From: Mytilus californianus
Taxonomy: Eukaryota > Mollusca > Bivalvia > Mytilida > Mytilidae
Length of the DNA: 64,000 nt
Assembly: GCF_021869535.1 (NCBI RefSeq)
Contig: NW_026262593.1
Location: 53,243,818 to 53,307,817 of the forward strand
Direction of reading: 5' to 3'
This document shows positions 12,139 to 40,340 of this stretch, in pieces; the stretch's first letter is position 1; each line of letters opens with the position of its first letter. Position numbers and translations under genes: made by a program. The notes beneath the pieces are model-generated. The model did no database searches, had not been told where the DNA came from, and worked only from the letters and a program-made list of their open reading frames with translations.

Positions 12139-12446
12139 CGAACTAGTTTAATGAGAAATGTCAAAGGATATATATCTAAATGAAAAATTTTGCAACATTC
12201 ACAAGTTATAATTATACACATATGTACATGAACTCGGGTATTTGATCATACATTGTATATTGAACACACACGTTCATCGCTTAATCTGCTCTTTTCTGTA
12301 AGTCCGAACTTTCACCATCTGCTTTGCTGTCACGAGGAGCCAAACAATTATGCCACCAGGAACTTACCAATATTCATTCAAATATGGAATGATTATAAGA
12401 AACAGTTTTGAGATATTTCTATGTTCAGAAAAAAAAATCCTTTTCG

Positions 12447-29789
<17,343 letters not shown>

Positions 29790-29799
29790 TTTTCAAATA

Positions 29800-30890
29800 T
29801 TTCCGAACCGTAATATAAAAAAAATCTTTGAATATTATTGATGATAATTCAATTATTTTTCTTAATCCATAATGTATTGCTTTTCCTGACTGAATTGCTT
29901 ATCCTTGTACAAATAATCTTGTAATTATGTTTGAAAAAAAGCTGTATGAATTCAGAGAAATCCAGCGTATCGATTGGCAGACTATTGAGTGTCACGTGAT
30001 TATTTAAGTCAGCGCATGCCCACACGTCCGTTATACGGTTTCAGTTTCATTTTTGTTTACAGATAAAGGATATAACAACAACAGATTCGATGCTTTGCCA
30101 TTCATTTAATTAATTAAATAACACCTACAGAAATTCAGTTTTTACATAATGATATAATGTTATTCTGGTAAAATCATCAGCACTTACAAAACGATATCGA
30201 ATAGTTATGGCAGCAATAATAAAAACAAATGCTTTATCATTTTATCGCAGTGTAGTGAACAATCCTTCTTTGAAAAGGTTGAATCGACAAGTGAATCATC
30301 TTTTAATAAGTCTGCTGTGGTTTTAATGTAATTTACAATAAGAATTTATGTGATTTAGCAACATTGCACAGATCTGACCCCAAAATGTTGGTTCAATATC
30401 TTGAAAGTAAAGGTTTTTATTATGACTCCTTGTAAAATTACAAAACTGTTCTGAAACTCGTTATATTGTATAAAACACATGATTTGCTATGCAAATATAA
30501 AGAAGAATTAAACTATTTTACTTCTTAATTTCCGAATTTTTCAGATTTTTCTGTAGTTTTATATATTCTTTTTCATAAATTGTTTGCTCTCTTTTTATGG
30601 ATATGGTATTCCTTGTGTTAGCATTGAAGCAAATTCGGGTTACAAAAGTAGTTACATCAAACGTGTAGATATTTCACAACATAAGAGGCATAATTCCGCT
30701 GTCAAATTTGACCACCGGATGCTATTTGAGATTAGTAAAGGAAAATTACTTTGAAACGACAAACAGGATATAATGGTGTTAAATTTGAAACTATGTGTTT
30801 TGTGGTTTCTATAAGTGTTTTTGAAATTTCAATGATTTATGCAACCAAACTAAAGATCTTTATCGGAAGCTTAAAGTTTAATTGTTGCAA
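29800..30890. other. Upstream region of TMEM26; no gene seen
   Basis: This is the 5' side of TMEM26 (minus strand). A short less AT-rich patch at 29990-30040 contains CACGTG and GCGCATGCCCACACG. It is a candidate promoter or first-exon region only by position. No TATA box or start site can be assigned. Confidence 0.25.
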
Positions 30891-30964
30891 TATTGCATAG
30901 CAGAATACGTTTACGCTTTCTACGTACCCGGTCTCGCTTCTTTTTGGAGTTCACAAGCTTCCTC

Positions 30965-31245
30965 CGTTGTTGTTTTTATGCCCCACCTAGGGGCATTATG
31001 TTTTTCGGCATGTGCGTCCGTTCGTCCGTCCGTCTGTACCGCTTCAGGTTAAAGTTTTTGGTCAAGGTAGTTTTTGATGAAGTTGAAGTCCAATCAACTT
31101 GAAACTTAGTACACATGTTTCCTATGATATGATCTTTCTAATTTTAATGCCAAATTAGAGTTTTGACCCAAATTTCACGGTCCACTGAACATAAAAGATG
31201 GTGCGAGTGGGGCATCCGTGTACTATGTACACATTCTTGTTCACC
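30965..31245 (-). mobile_element. Short pearl/HINE-like element
   Basis: In the minus orientation: a left part beginning 'caagaatgtgtacatagtac', a ~180-bp unique core, a GACGGACGGACGAACGGACG microsatellite (31018-31037), and a terminal hairpin ATGCCCC-ACCTA-GGGGCAT (30979-30997). The order is the same as at 4600-5515 but without the tandem core. The family is very common in bivalve genomes (from memory). No coding capacity. Confidence 0.65.
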
Positions 31246-31329
31246 TTGATTTATATCTTTTAATGGATTTATGAGAATAGAACAACAATACACTACTGTT
31301 GTCTCTAATATAATGCAGGCTTAATGATC

Positions 31330-32640
31330 TCTGCAGAAACGCAAAAAACAAAATAAACTTGGCTCTCAATAATGACGACTTCAGTATGTACACTAAAGAG
31401 ATTTATCCTGCCGAACTGACTTTAAATAAATCTAATACTAACATTGAAGACTGCCCTTTCCTGGATCTTGATATCTTTATCTTTAACTGGAAGCTTAATA
31501 CCAAAATTTATGATAAAAGAGATGATTTTTCATTTCCTATGGTTAATTATCCATTTTTAGATGGTGACGTTCCCTTGTCGCCATCTTATGGTGTTTATAT
31601 ATCTCAACTTGTTCGATTCGCTCGTGTATGTAACAACGTATCTGATTTCAACGAAAGAAATCTCTGTATTACTGAAAAATTATTACACCAGGGTTTTCGA
31701 TATCACAAACTAGTCAACACATTTACTAAATTTTATCATCGGTACAAGGACATCATTCGTAAATATAAATCAACATGCAGACATCTTATACCTTCAGGTA
31801 TTTCACATCCAATATTTTATGGTAATATTCTTTACAAAGCACAAAAATATCGGCATTCACCTCAAAAGCTAACCAAACCTTTAAACAGACTTATTCGGAA
31901 AGGGTATAGTTACGATACTGTTGTCAAGTCATTAAGGATTGCATATTTTGGTATTAATATTGATTCACTCATAGGGTCTTTGCATCGGAAATAAACACAT
32001 TTATTCTAACACCAGTTGTTGGCATGATACGGGTTATGTTCTTCTCATATATTTTATGATGGTATGATACTAAACCCCTAACGGGAGGGATTGTACTTGA
32101 TTCTCATATGATGAAGACATAATCTTTCAATCAGTTTAATTGAGGTCTGGAGCTGGCATTTCAGTAACTGCTAGTAGTCCTTTGTTCATTTATGTATCAT
32201 TGTCATTTTGCTTAGTTTCTTTTGTTACCTATTCTGACATCGGACTCGGACTTCTTTTAAACTGAGTTTTACTGTGCGTATTGCTATGTGTTTCTTTATT
32301 CTACATTGGCTAGAGGTATAGGGGAGGGTTGAGATCTCACAAAACATGTTTAACCCCGCCGCATTTTTGCGCCTGTCCCAAGTCAGGAGCCTCTGGCCTT
32401 TGTTAGTCTAGTATGTTATTAATTTTAGTTCATTTATATATTTTGGAGTTTAGTGTGAAGTCAATTTTCACTAAACTAGCACACAATTCTAGTTAGGGGC
32501 CAGCTGAGGACCACCTCCGGGTGCCGGATTTTCTCGCTGCATTGAAGACCAATTGGTGGCCTTCGGCTGTTGTCTGCTCTTTGGTAGGGTTGTTGTCTCT
32601 TTGACATATTCCCCATTTCCATTCTCAATTTTATTTGTTG
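31330..32640 (+). mobile_element. 5'-truncated YDKRDD retroelement copy with full 3' tail
   Basis: Coding end (31359-31994) plus about 640 bp of tail containing 'ggtctggagctggcatttca', 'cgcctgtcccaagtcaggag', 'gtgccggattttctcgctgc', 'gtagggttgttgtctctttg' and 'ttccattctcaattttattt'. The same terminal phrases occur alone at 42010-42140. No LTR or poly(A) tail is evident. Confidence 0.6.
31359..31994 (+). CDS. C-terminal part of RT-like retroelement protein (YDKRDD family), open
   Basis: An uninterrupted frame of 211 codons. The path CPFLDLDIFIF, then KIYDKRDDFSFPMVNYPFL, then SYGVYISQLVRFARV, then GFRYHKLVNTFTKFYHRYKD is repeated in broken form at 7330-7450, 17814-18134 and 57450-57690. The FLDLDI...KIYDKRDDF spacing recalls the FLDV...VYRKPT segment at the end of Penelope-type reverse transcriptases, so I take it to be the end of an RT domain plus C-terminal extension. 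The class is not certain. The catalytic FxDD motif is not present, so the copy is 5'-truncated; the first codon in the frame is TTG and not a real start. It is followed by a long tail to about 32640. Its open state suggests a fairly recent copy. Confidence 0.6.
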   Translation: MALNNDDFSMYTKEIYPAELTLNKSNTNIEDCPFLDLDIFIFNWKLNTKIYDKRDDFSFPMVNYPFLDGDVPLSPSYGVYISQLVRFARVCNNVSDFNERNLCITEKLLHQGFRYHKLVNTFTKFYHRYKDIIRKYKSTCRHLIPSGISHPIFYGNILYKAQKYRHSPQKLTKPLNRLIRKGYSYDTVVKSLRIAYFGINIDSLIGSLHRK

Positions 32641-32649
32641 ATATATATA

Positions 32650-33720
32650 CTAGTAGTCATATTTTCAAACGAATGGTCTTTTCGGACTAGCCATCTGAAC
32701 CAATCAGACAAAATGGTAAAGAGTGAAACTTGATGTCCTTGATACTTGTGGGCCGGGAAAGGGAGCATTAAAAAGTAAAACATTTGCAATGAACTGTGAC
32801 AAATGTAACCGGCTTAGATGCTCTAGTTGAAAAAAATGAGATAGAAAGAGATTTGACATTATTTGTTTGTAATTTTAAATTAAGAAGATGTACATACTTT
32901 TGTATTTACCAGTAATAATAACCAAACTAATTATCATCTAAATTGTATGTACTAACACCACAACTTGATGAAAAATCTATGCACACATTTTTCTTCATCT
33001 CATTACTATACTCTTGGACATAGATTTTAATAAACAATGGTTTTCTCATTTTGATGTACAGTTACAGAGCCTATATTCGGTTTCGTTTTGATTGACCTGC
33101 TTCTGACCTGTATATGAGTATGAGACAGCTAATTTCATTAAAATAACATACATCTTCTTTACATAGCCTTCTTTGCAGATACTGAGCTGATATTTGGTTT
33201 TTATTGTACAATCATTAAATTTAGTCATCAGTCAAACTAGTTTTTCATTATGGTTGACCAACTATTACTATACAGTTTGTTATTGTTGCAAATAGTATTA
33301 GTATTGCAATTCAAGTTAAATATTCTGTTTTTGATGTCATTTTACAGATATTGTTCTCCTTACACTTGTGTTCCTGGTGTCATTTCAAAGGTATTTTAGA
33401 TTTAAAAGCATTTTCTGAAGTGATTTTTATTATACGTTCTTCGTCATTTTTATCAACTGATCGAAGGTGGTTGAGGGCTCACAAAAAAATGTATTGTTCT
33501 TTAAAAGGAGAGAAGATAACAACGGGCGAATAAGTCAAGACCTTCGTCATTGGCTGTCTTTAGTTGTGGGTTCTTTACTTTAGGGAACTTGTAGTGAACG
33601 GCAGATTTGACAGTCTATGTCATACTTACCAAAACTTGTCTACACGGGAAGCGATTATGAGCTTGACAAAAGTATAACAATTGTTAAATGCTTCATATCG
33701 CGTTCAAACTATAATTTTTT
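32650..33720. other. Intergenic, no gene or clear repeat seen
   Basis: AT-rich sequence with only short open frames, none with recognisable content. Confidence 0.35.
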
Positions 33721-33724
33721 TTAA

Positions 33725-33805
33725 CTTATACGCCATTTGGTCTCTGGTGGAGAGTTGTCTCATTGGCAATCATACCACATTTTATATAATATATGTCTTT
33801 TCGAC
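33725..33805 (+). mobile_element. Retroelement tail fragment
   Basis: 'ggtctctggtggagagttgt' followed by 'ctcattggcaatcataccac', the tail seen elsewhere in the window. Confidence 0.6.
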
Positions 33806-33884
33806 TTTTTTTGTGGTCATACTGGCGAACAAATGCATACTTCCTATCCCTCTTTTATCCATACAGAAAGAATGAACTGGATAA

Positions 33885-34115
33885 ATTGGACAATAATTTA
33901 ATTTTGGATGTAGCACGTCATCTGATTGGCTGAAAGATTTTTTTGTCTATCAGTTCATAGACATAATTCTGTCATGTGACCGTGAAGTCATCAACGTTTT
34001 TCATGATTTACTCCTTAAAAATCGAATTAAGATCAAATTACTTTAGTATAAGGAATGACTGTAATATTTTTCTGTCTATTCGAAATAACCTCAAAAATGT
34101 GGTGCACGCTGAATT
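33885..34115 (+). repeat. Single-arm copy of the foldback repeat at 49897-50230
   Basis: 'aatttaattttggatgtagc', 'gttcatagacataattctgt' and 'catgtgaccgtgaagtcatc' match the reverse complement of 50230-50120. 'aaggaatgactgtaatattt', 'ttctgtctattcgaaataac' and 'aaaatgtggtgcacgctgaa' match one arm of the hairpin at 49897-50085. Here the second arm is absent. Confidence 0.75.
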
Positions 34116-34248
34116 TTTTGAGTTCGGTATTTTTTTAATACTTTTTAAGCATGGGTATATTACTGCCCGATTGAAGAGGTCCTGGGATACGACACCATAT
34201 TTCTATATTCCACTGAACCATTGGGGTGGTAAGAATTGAAGTTTCTAT

Positions 34249-34460
34249 GAGGGTCTGAATGGGGGGTCCCTCATTTCTGTATTCTTTAATTTCTTAGGCC
34301 ATTTTTCTCTATTCTTTACACTTTTTGCCCATTATTCTCTATTCTTTATATTTTAGCACCTATTTATTCTCTATATTCTTTAATTTTTGGTCCATATTTC
34401 TCTATTCTTTATATTTTTTGCCCACCATTCTCTATTCTGTAAACCCCAATCCACACCCTC
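34249..34460 (-). mobile_element. MITE copy (GAGGGTCTGGATGGGG family) with possible TTCTAT target repeat
   Basis: Ends GAGGGTCTGAATGGGG and AACCCCAATCCACACCCTC, with TCTCTATTCTTTA phrases between. TTCTAT flanks it on both sides. The copy at 44266-44444 is also flanked by TTCTAT. Confidence 0.75.
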
Positions 34461-34469
34461 TTCTATCCC

Positions 34470-36360
34470 ATCCGTATAATTCATTTATTCTACTTCGATA
34501 TGTCATTAGGAGATTTTTTTTCAGTTCATTTTCTCAGTTTTACATTTTTGATACCTCATTCGAACCATGATTCATTAACCGTTACAGTTTGTTTTTAACT
34601 GTTATTGACTTATTTCCCTAACTTCTTTCTGAAGTTGTAAAAAATCACATGCACTCCAAAGGAAATAAAATTAAAAAAAAATAACTGATTGAAAAACGAA
34701 CGAAACCGCCAGTTTTAACCAAAATGGTCCATTTGGAGAAAAAAAATTACACTCCAAAGGAACTAAAATTAAAAAATAACTCATCAGCCATTGCGAAAGC
34801 GGGAGCTAGTAGAATGACCTGACAATGCGATTTTGGTATATTTTTCAAGACAAAAACGGTGTTGGATATTTTTTTTTTAATTTTCAGGCAACACAATAGT
34901 GAATTTTTGTGCTTATACGTTTCACGTACATTTCGAAAACCCATATTCATGAATTGGTTTAGTCAAGGGCTGGAGGATAGAAGACTATATGCTGACACGA
35001 AAACCTTACCAACTGTATTTGTAAAACTAAATCGTATTAAATGACCATTGTAATGTACTGGGCCGACCGTGCAAGACCTTCATGGGTAGTCAAGGTCGTT
35101 AAAAAAAAACCATCATCATGTACTGGCCACAGGTTCAACAATCTTTTTCGGTGAATTAGTTCATTTATATTAAAGCGTATAATATATTATGTGTATACAT
35201 TTTTTTTATTCCTGTCTTTTTTTAATAAATAGAATGGACGCAAATTACAATAAAATGTACTTATTCTTCTTAGATTTCCATGACATTATTCATTGTAATA
35301 TTAATCCGGTCTGTAACGTATAGTCCTGTCCAGTAAGCATACAGTCACGTGTCTCGAGGGAATTCTGGGAAATGTGTTATTGGGTGTGAAACAAACGTTG
35401 CTTGTCAATGCTGAATAATAACAAACCAATTAAACAAATTACTTATTGATATAAAGAACGATACGTCAATTGAGAATGATATAAATTCCAATCAATGTTA
35501 TCATTTTTGACAATAACTAAAGCAAACAAAACTAGTTATCAATAGGCATTGTCAGCAAACCGCATTCAGACAGTTTTGTTGACTTCTATTTAAAATCTAA
35601 TATAGTACTACAGCGTCACTCTATTTTATGGTTTTATGGCAAAGGTATGGCAGCAAACCGCAATTAGTACACAAGACAATGTTTTTGACTTGCATTTGGA
35701 AGGGCTACTTTTACATATGTTTCAAATTATAGTGGGTGAATTGGTGGTCTGACACCTAAAGCCTCATCTACAATAATTCTAAGTTGGGATAATGTCTAAG
35801 ACTTAATTTCGTATTATAGAATCACTCTATTTTAGGACAAAGGTAGGGCCAAATTCTCCTGTATTTTTTTCACTCACAGTGTTGAAATCCATAAGTTTTC
35901 CAATTCTTCTGCAAATTGTAAATTGAAAATTTTATATCTTTTACTTCAGACTTTAAATTTTCAATACATAATCTAACTTACTCCCATAAAATCAAAATGT
36001 TATCAAACGTTAAATGTTGCTTTTAGAGGTAACCAATTTCCAAATTGTTCACGTGAATTGATTTGTATCCGAAAGACACTATATCTTTCTTTCCAACATC
36101 ATTTTTGTTCTTGACCAAACCATCTATTGCATATTTTGGATTAATTTCAAATGCTGCAAATATCAGTCAAACTTTCGACTTTGGTCTATCTATAGGCGTT
36201 TATGATATAGTCATCTGGTCAAAAATAAGCCATAATATTGTAAAAACTTTTACGTACACACATGGAACTATGCTATGGTGAGCTAAGTAAAGATTGAAAG
36301 ACTTTTTACAAAATGAACCTTATGTGAAATAATTTAGAGGAAATTGGCCCTACCTCTTTT
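34470..36360. other. Intergenic, no gene seen
   Basis: No exon or known repeat is recognised. A phrase 'gtcagcaaaccgcattcaga' at 35547 is loosely repeated near 35650 ('ggcagcaaaccgcaattagt'), and 'tcactctatttta' occurs at about 35616 and 35822, suggesting an old ~200-bp duplication. Confidence 0.3.
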
Positions 36361-36372
36361 TTTAACCAATAT

Positions 36373-36594
36373 ATGTGCATGAATGCAATTGATATGCGAC
36401 GCACTATAGAGAGCGAAGTCAAAAGTATGGCAATGACATTGAGAAAGGCAGAAAGAAAGGCACGAGATAGGCAACAGTGGAGGGTTTTGGTGATGGCCTC
36501 ATGTGCAAGTATTGCACAAAGAGGATTAGGTAAGTATGCAATTGATATGAATAAGATCAAATCTGAGGTCTTTGTCAATGATACAGCAATATGA
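36373..36594 (+). pseudogene. Possible LINE ORF C-terminal fragment
   Basis: Open frame of 73 codons reading MRRTIESEVKSMAMTLRKAE, RKARDRQQWRVLVMASCAS. The 'A.DR..WR.LV.A.CA' pattern resembles the extreme C-terminus of RTE-type LINE proteins as I remember them. No RT is upstream. A weak call; a short orphan exon is the alternative. Confidence 0.35.
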
Positions 36595-37153
36595 CAACAC
36601 AAATAAACTAAAAAAGATCTCTAAATGTAAACACACGGTTTGAAGCGTCCATTTCACATATATCAAGATCTAAATCGAACGAGTCTAATCAACTTTTTGG
36701 TTAATTTCCCAAAAGAATACCACAAAACTGCGATTATGGAAGTATTATATTGTCAATGTAATACATTGTACTTCCATGAGAAAACAAAAATCAAACTTAC
36801 TTTGAATTAAACGTAGATCATAATCTTCTATACATATTAAACACCGAACGCAGCCAGAAACCTCTACCAATATGTAAATGTTCCATGATACAAAAAAACA
36901 AAATCATCTGAATCAACGATCAGTCAGAAAAATAAAATTTATATATTCAATTAATTTACGAAGTGGTTAACATTTTTAGCATGTTTCCCTGTTGATATCA
37001 GTTTTTTTACTGCTAATCATTGTTTGATTAATTCTCTATTGAAATGTAACATCAAACATTTTATTTTTACACACTGATGTAAACCCTCGTTATAAAGTAA
37101 TCCATTATCCGGGAGTATTTAAGGTCAGTTCTGAATATTAAGCCTATAAAGTT

Positions 37154-37272
37154 GAGGGTCTGGAATGTATGGTCATTTCTATATTCTTTATTTTTTTAGT
37201 CCATTTTTCTCTATTCTAAATTCATTTTGTCTATTATTCTCTATTTTGTAAACCCCATCCATCCAGGCCCTC
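37154..37272 (-). mobile_element. Short MITE copy (GAGGGTCTGGATGGGG family)
   Basis: Ends GAGGGTCTGGAATG and CCCATCCATCCAGGCCCTC; 119 bp, with most of the interior lost. Confidence 0.7.
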
Positions 37273-37319
37273 GAAAATGTAATGGTTCCTGTTGGTTACA
37301 AGCCGATTTAATGTGAATA

Positions 37320-37720
37320 AAAACTTATTTGGGTTTTAAGACAACGAGGCAGCGGTTTTGGTGGGGTTTGTACCGCTCAGTCTATAGTATTTTCTATGTT
37401 GTGTTTTGTATACTGTTGTAAGTCTTTTGGTCTTTTTTTCGTTTTTTGCCATGGCGTTGTCAATTTATTTTCTACGTTTAGTGTCCCTTTGGTATCTTTC
37501 GCCTCTCTCTTTCTCTACCCAACGCCACAAACACGAACAAGACACCTAAACGTCAACATTAAATAGATATAAGAAGATGTGGTATGAGTGCCAATAAGAC
37601 AACTCTCCATCCAAGTCAAAATTTATAAAAGTAAACCATTATAGGTCACAGTACGGTCTTCAACACGGAGCCTTGGCTCACACCGAACAGTAAGCTATAA
37701 AGGGCCCCAAAAAAATTAAG
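37320..37720. mobile_element. Two retroelement tails in opposite orientation
   Basis: 37340-37520 (+) has 'ttttggtggggtttgtaccg', 'gccatggcgttgtcaattta' and 'gtccctttggtatctttcgc'. 37565-37710 (-) has 'gatgtggtatgagtgccaat', 'cagtacggtcttcaacacgg' and 'agctataaagggccccaaaa'. Confidence 0.65.
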
Positions 37721-38405
37721 TCAACAATTGATGTATTTATCAATGTACATTTTGTAATGGTAGGGGTAAGGATTTGAAACAAAAACTACTAAACCTTCCT
37801 GATTCGGATGGGTTGGGGTTGGAAACAAAAAACGTACGTTGAAGTATCTTTTATTATGTTAGCCCGAACAGAAAATATTCCGATTTTTACATCGCGATGA
37901 CCGTGAGGTCATTTCGATGTATTGCTATCGCCTAAATTTCCATTAAGCAAATTAGTTTTGGGTTTTCAACCGATCTATAAAAATTATAGATCCGCGGTCA
38001 TTATCATGAGCAAAATAACATTACTTACCGCTTGTTTCAAATTCATTTTTTCAATGGATACTCCTATAAATATTTTTATTGAAACACAAATTAATAATAT
38101 GAAAATGTGTTGTCGTTAGTTATATTTATAAAAGTAAAAAATCATTGATGATATCTATGCACACGTACCGAAAAATTGTGTTAAAGCTTACGGAAGAATA
38201 TCTCAAGAACGTTTTGCTACACTCCCGGCAAGGACCGATAACTCTGTTATTGTTTTGCGGGAAAAAATGAATGGCTTCTCATATCCAATCTTTTAGAAAA
38301 ATCGATTTTTTTACAGAAGAGTGTCCACCATGCACTTGCACTGCACTTTAATTAGAACAGTAGAATAGAATGATATACAAATAGATGAAAATTAAATATA
38401 CATAT

Positions 38406-38540
38406 GCAACCGTAATATTAATATAATATATAACAACAAACCAGTGTATACTCTGGGACTATTATTATATTACTAGTATAATAGTCCCAGGTATACTGAT
38501 TTGTATCACTACAATATAATAGTTATTACGGTGCGGTTGA
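38406..38540. repeat. 135-bp inverted repeat
   Basis: The inner, almost perfect palindrome is CTGGGACTATTATT...AATAGTCCCAG around TACTAGTA (38453-38490). Outer arms 'gcaaccgtaatatta' and 'tattacggtgcggttg' are inverted but uneven. Probably a small MITE. Confidence 0.65.
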
Positions 38541-39550
38541 ATTTCCTGTCATTTATTCATCATCCATGCACGAACTTGTATCAGAAAAAAAATATATCTC
38601 TGTAAATAAACCTCAGTTTCAGGTAAAGAGATGTGATCTATTTCTGTGACATGTGCTTTTGACCATCCACAAGAACCTGCGGTCATCCGATGTTCAGTAC
38701 TTCAGTACTTCAGTACTTTGATACCTTTTGCTTACCCTGTGGAAAAAGAATGTGTTTTTTTTTTAAATTGATGTTTTAATTGGTTCAAAGAAACATGTAC
38801 CTACCTCATTTAAATTCGATTGAAAAAAATGGCACAACATGTATTAAATGCGTCTGGTCAAGTTTTTCATAAAAAGGGGGGGTGCCTGTTAGAACTACAT
38901 CAAACGTTTTGAAGAGGGTTCACAAGTACAATGAAATTGTAAGGTGTGGGAGAATAAAATATAATTACATGTTTAAGACCATTTATTCACTTGTTTATTT
39001 ATTTGTTTATTTTTTTTCACACTTCAATAATGTAAATGGTTTGTCGAACGAAACAAAAGAAAGCGTAATTTAAACTTGGTAGATCAAACGTTAAATTTTA
39101 AAAGACCCATTGAATAAAAACAAAAGAAATTTTGTTATCATTAAATTGTATTTACACAACAGTTAGACTGTTAGAGATAGAAAGTGGTTTAATGTCTTGT
39201 GGTTCCTTCGTGTAAGTATTTTATAATTTTTCAATCATAATTTCAGATGTTATACGAATCTATAATATTTGTAATATGGTCATTTTTTAAAAATAAAATC
39301 AAATACAATAAATCGTGAAAAATCACGATGCTCAATACCGAGATTAGCTGCTGATATTGTTCTTGTTTAAAAAGAGGAAAAGAGTGTTCTATTTTTGAGA
39401 GGGGAGGTAGAAGTATTTTTCACGGACAGAATATTGATTTTCAATTGTTGCTAGGCGGGGTTATATTATTTCCCCTAATGATTTGAGTTTTCCTAATCGA
39501 ACAAGTTTTTAAACTTGAGTCAGCAGGGTAAAAATCTTATAATTTTATAG

Positions 39551-39710
39551 ACTGTCGTGATTTTTCAAAAAATAATTTTTACAGCTGAATTGATACAAAA
39601 CCCCGTCGACAAAACATAGGATCGGGAGACTGTCGTGATTTTTTAAAAATAATTTTTATAGCTGAATTAATACAAAAACCCGACGACAAAAAATAGGATC
39701 GGGAAACATG
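39551..39710. repeat. ~78-bp unit duplicated in tandem
   Basis: 'actgtcgtgatttttcaaaa' ... 'acaaaacataggatcggga' is followed directly by a second copy, 'actgtcgtgattttttaaaa' ... 'acaaaaaataggatcggga', with few differences. Confidence 0.85.
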
Positions 39711-39782
39711 TATATTTTTTTAGAAATGCAGTACATAACATGCATAATAGACTGTTTACATATTAAAAAAAAGTAAAATCAA

Positions 39783-39873
39783 GCGTACAATCGGTGCAAT
39801 TTGGGGGAGGGGTTTTAAAATTATGGGAAAATTTAGTTTTTTCCCAAAATTGCACCGATTGTAAACTAGTCTA
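39783..39873. repeat. Inverted repeat, ~20-bp arms
   Basis: 'tacaatcggtgcaatttggg' at about 39787-39806 is matched by 'cccaaaattgcaccgattgta' at about 39853-39873. The loop is about 45 bp. Confidence 0.75.
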
Positions 39874-40029
39874 AGATTTTACGTTTTTTACTTGCTCTAA
39901 CTTGACTGAGTACCAGATGTCCTACCACAGAGTAGGTTACCTGTCAAAAAAATATATATCCGGAGTCAAAAGCCAGTAATATGAAAACAGTCTACGCTAC
40001 GGGACATGGTTGAAATGCATCCAATGTCT

Positions 40030-40210
40030 TAAAAAACAGGCGGAAGATAACAAAGGGACATTCAAAACTCATACGTCGAAGAAAAACAAGACATTAGTTA
40101 CAATGCCATGGCAAAAAAAAAACGACAAAAAGAAAAACGACAGTTTATAAAACACAACATAGAAAAACTAAAGATTAAGCAACACGAACCCCACCAAAAA
40201 ATCTGAATAA
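40030..40210 (-). mobile_element. Retroelement tail fragment
   Basis: Reverse of the common tail: 'caatgccatggcaaaaaaaa', 'acacaacatagaaaaactaa' and 'gcaacacgaaccccaccaaa'. It ends 110 bp before the first HSPA12-like coding exon. Confidence 0.6.
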
Positions 40211-40340
40211 TGGCCGACATGCATTATTTGTTTTAGGTTTAATGTGAATCGATCAAAGTATCATGGTTAATATTCACTTCTAATTGTTTAAGGCGACATA
40301 AAATAAATTATTATTCTTACAGTCACAGAAATTGTATGTG

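Noticed and set aside
11947..12183. 78-codon hydrophobic frame, possible membrane peptide
   Set aside because: It is the reversed interior of a MITE (TTCTCTATTCTTT phrases) and has no independent support.
33046..33228. 60-codon minus-strand frame with several cysteines and lysines
   Set aside because: No start or splice context and no motif; intergenic chance frame.
34325..34570. 81-codon frame rich in F, L and S
   Set aside because: Mostly the MITE copy at 34249-34460 in translation.
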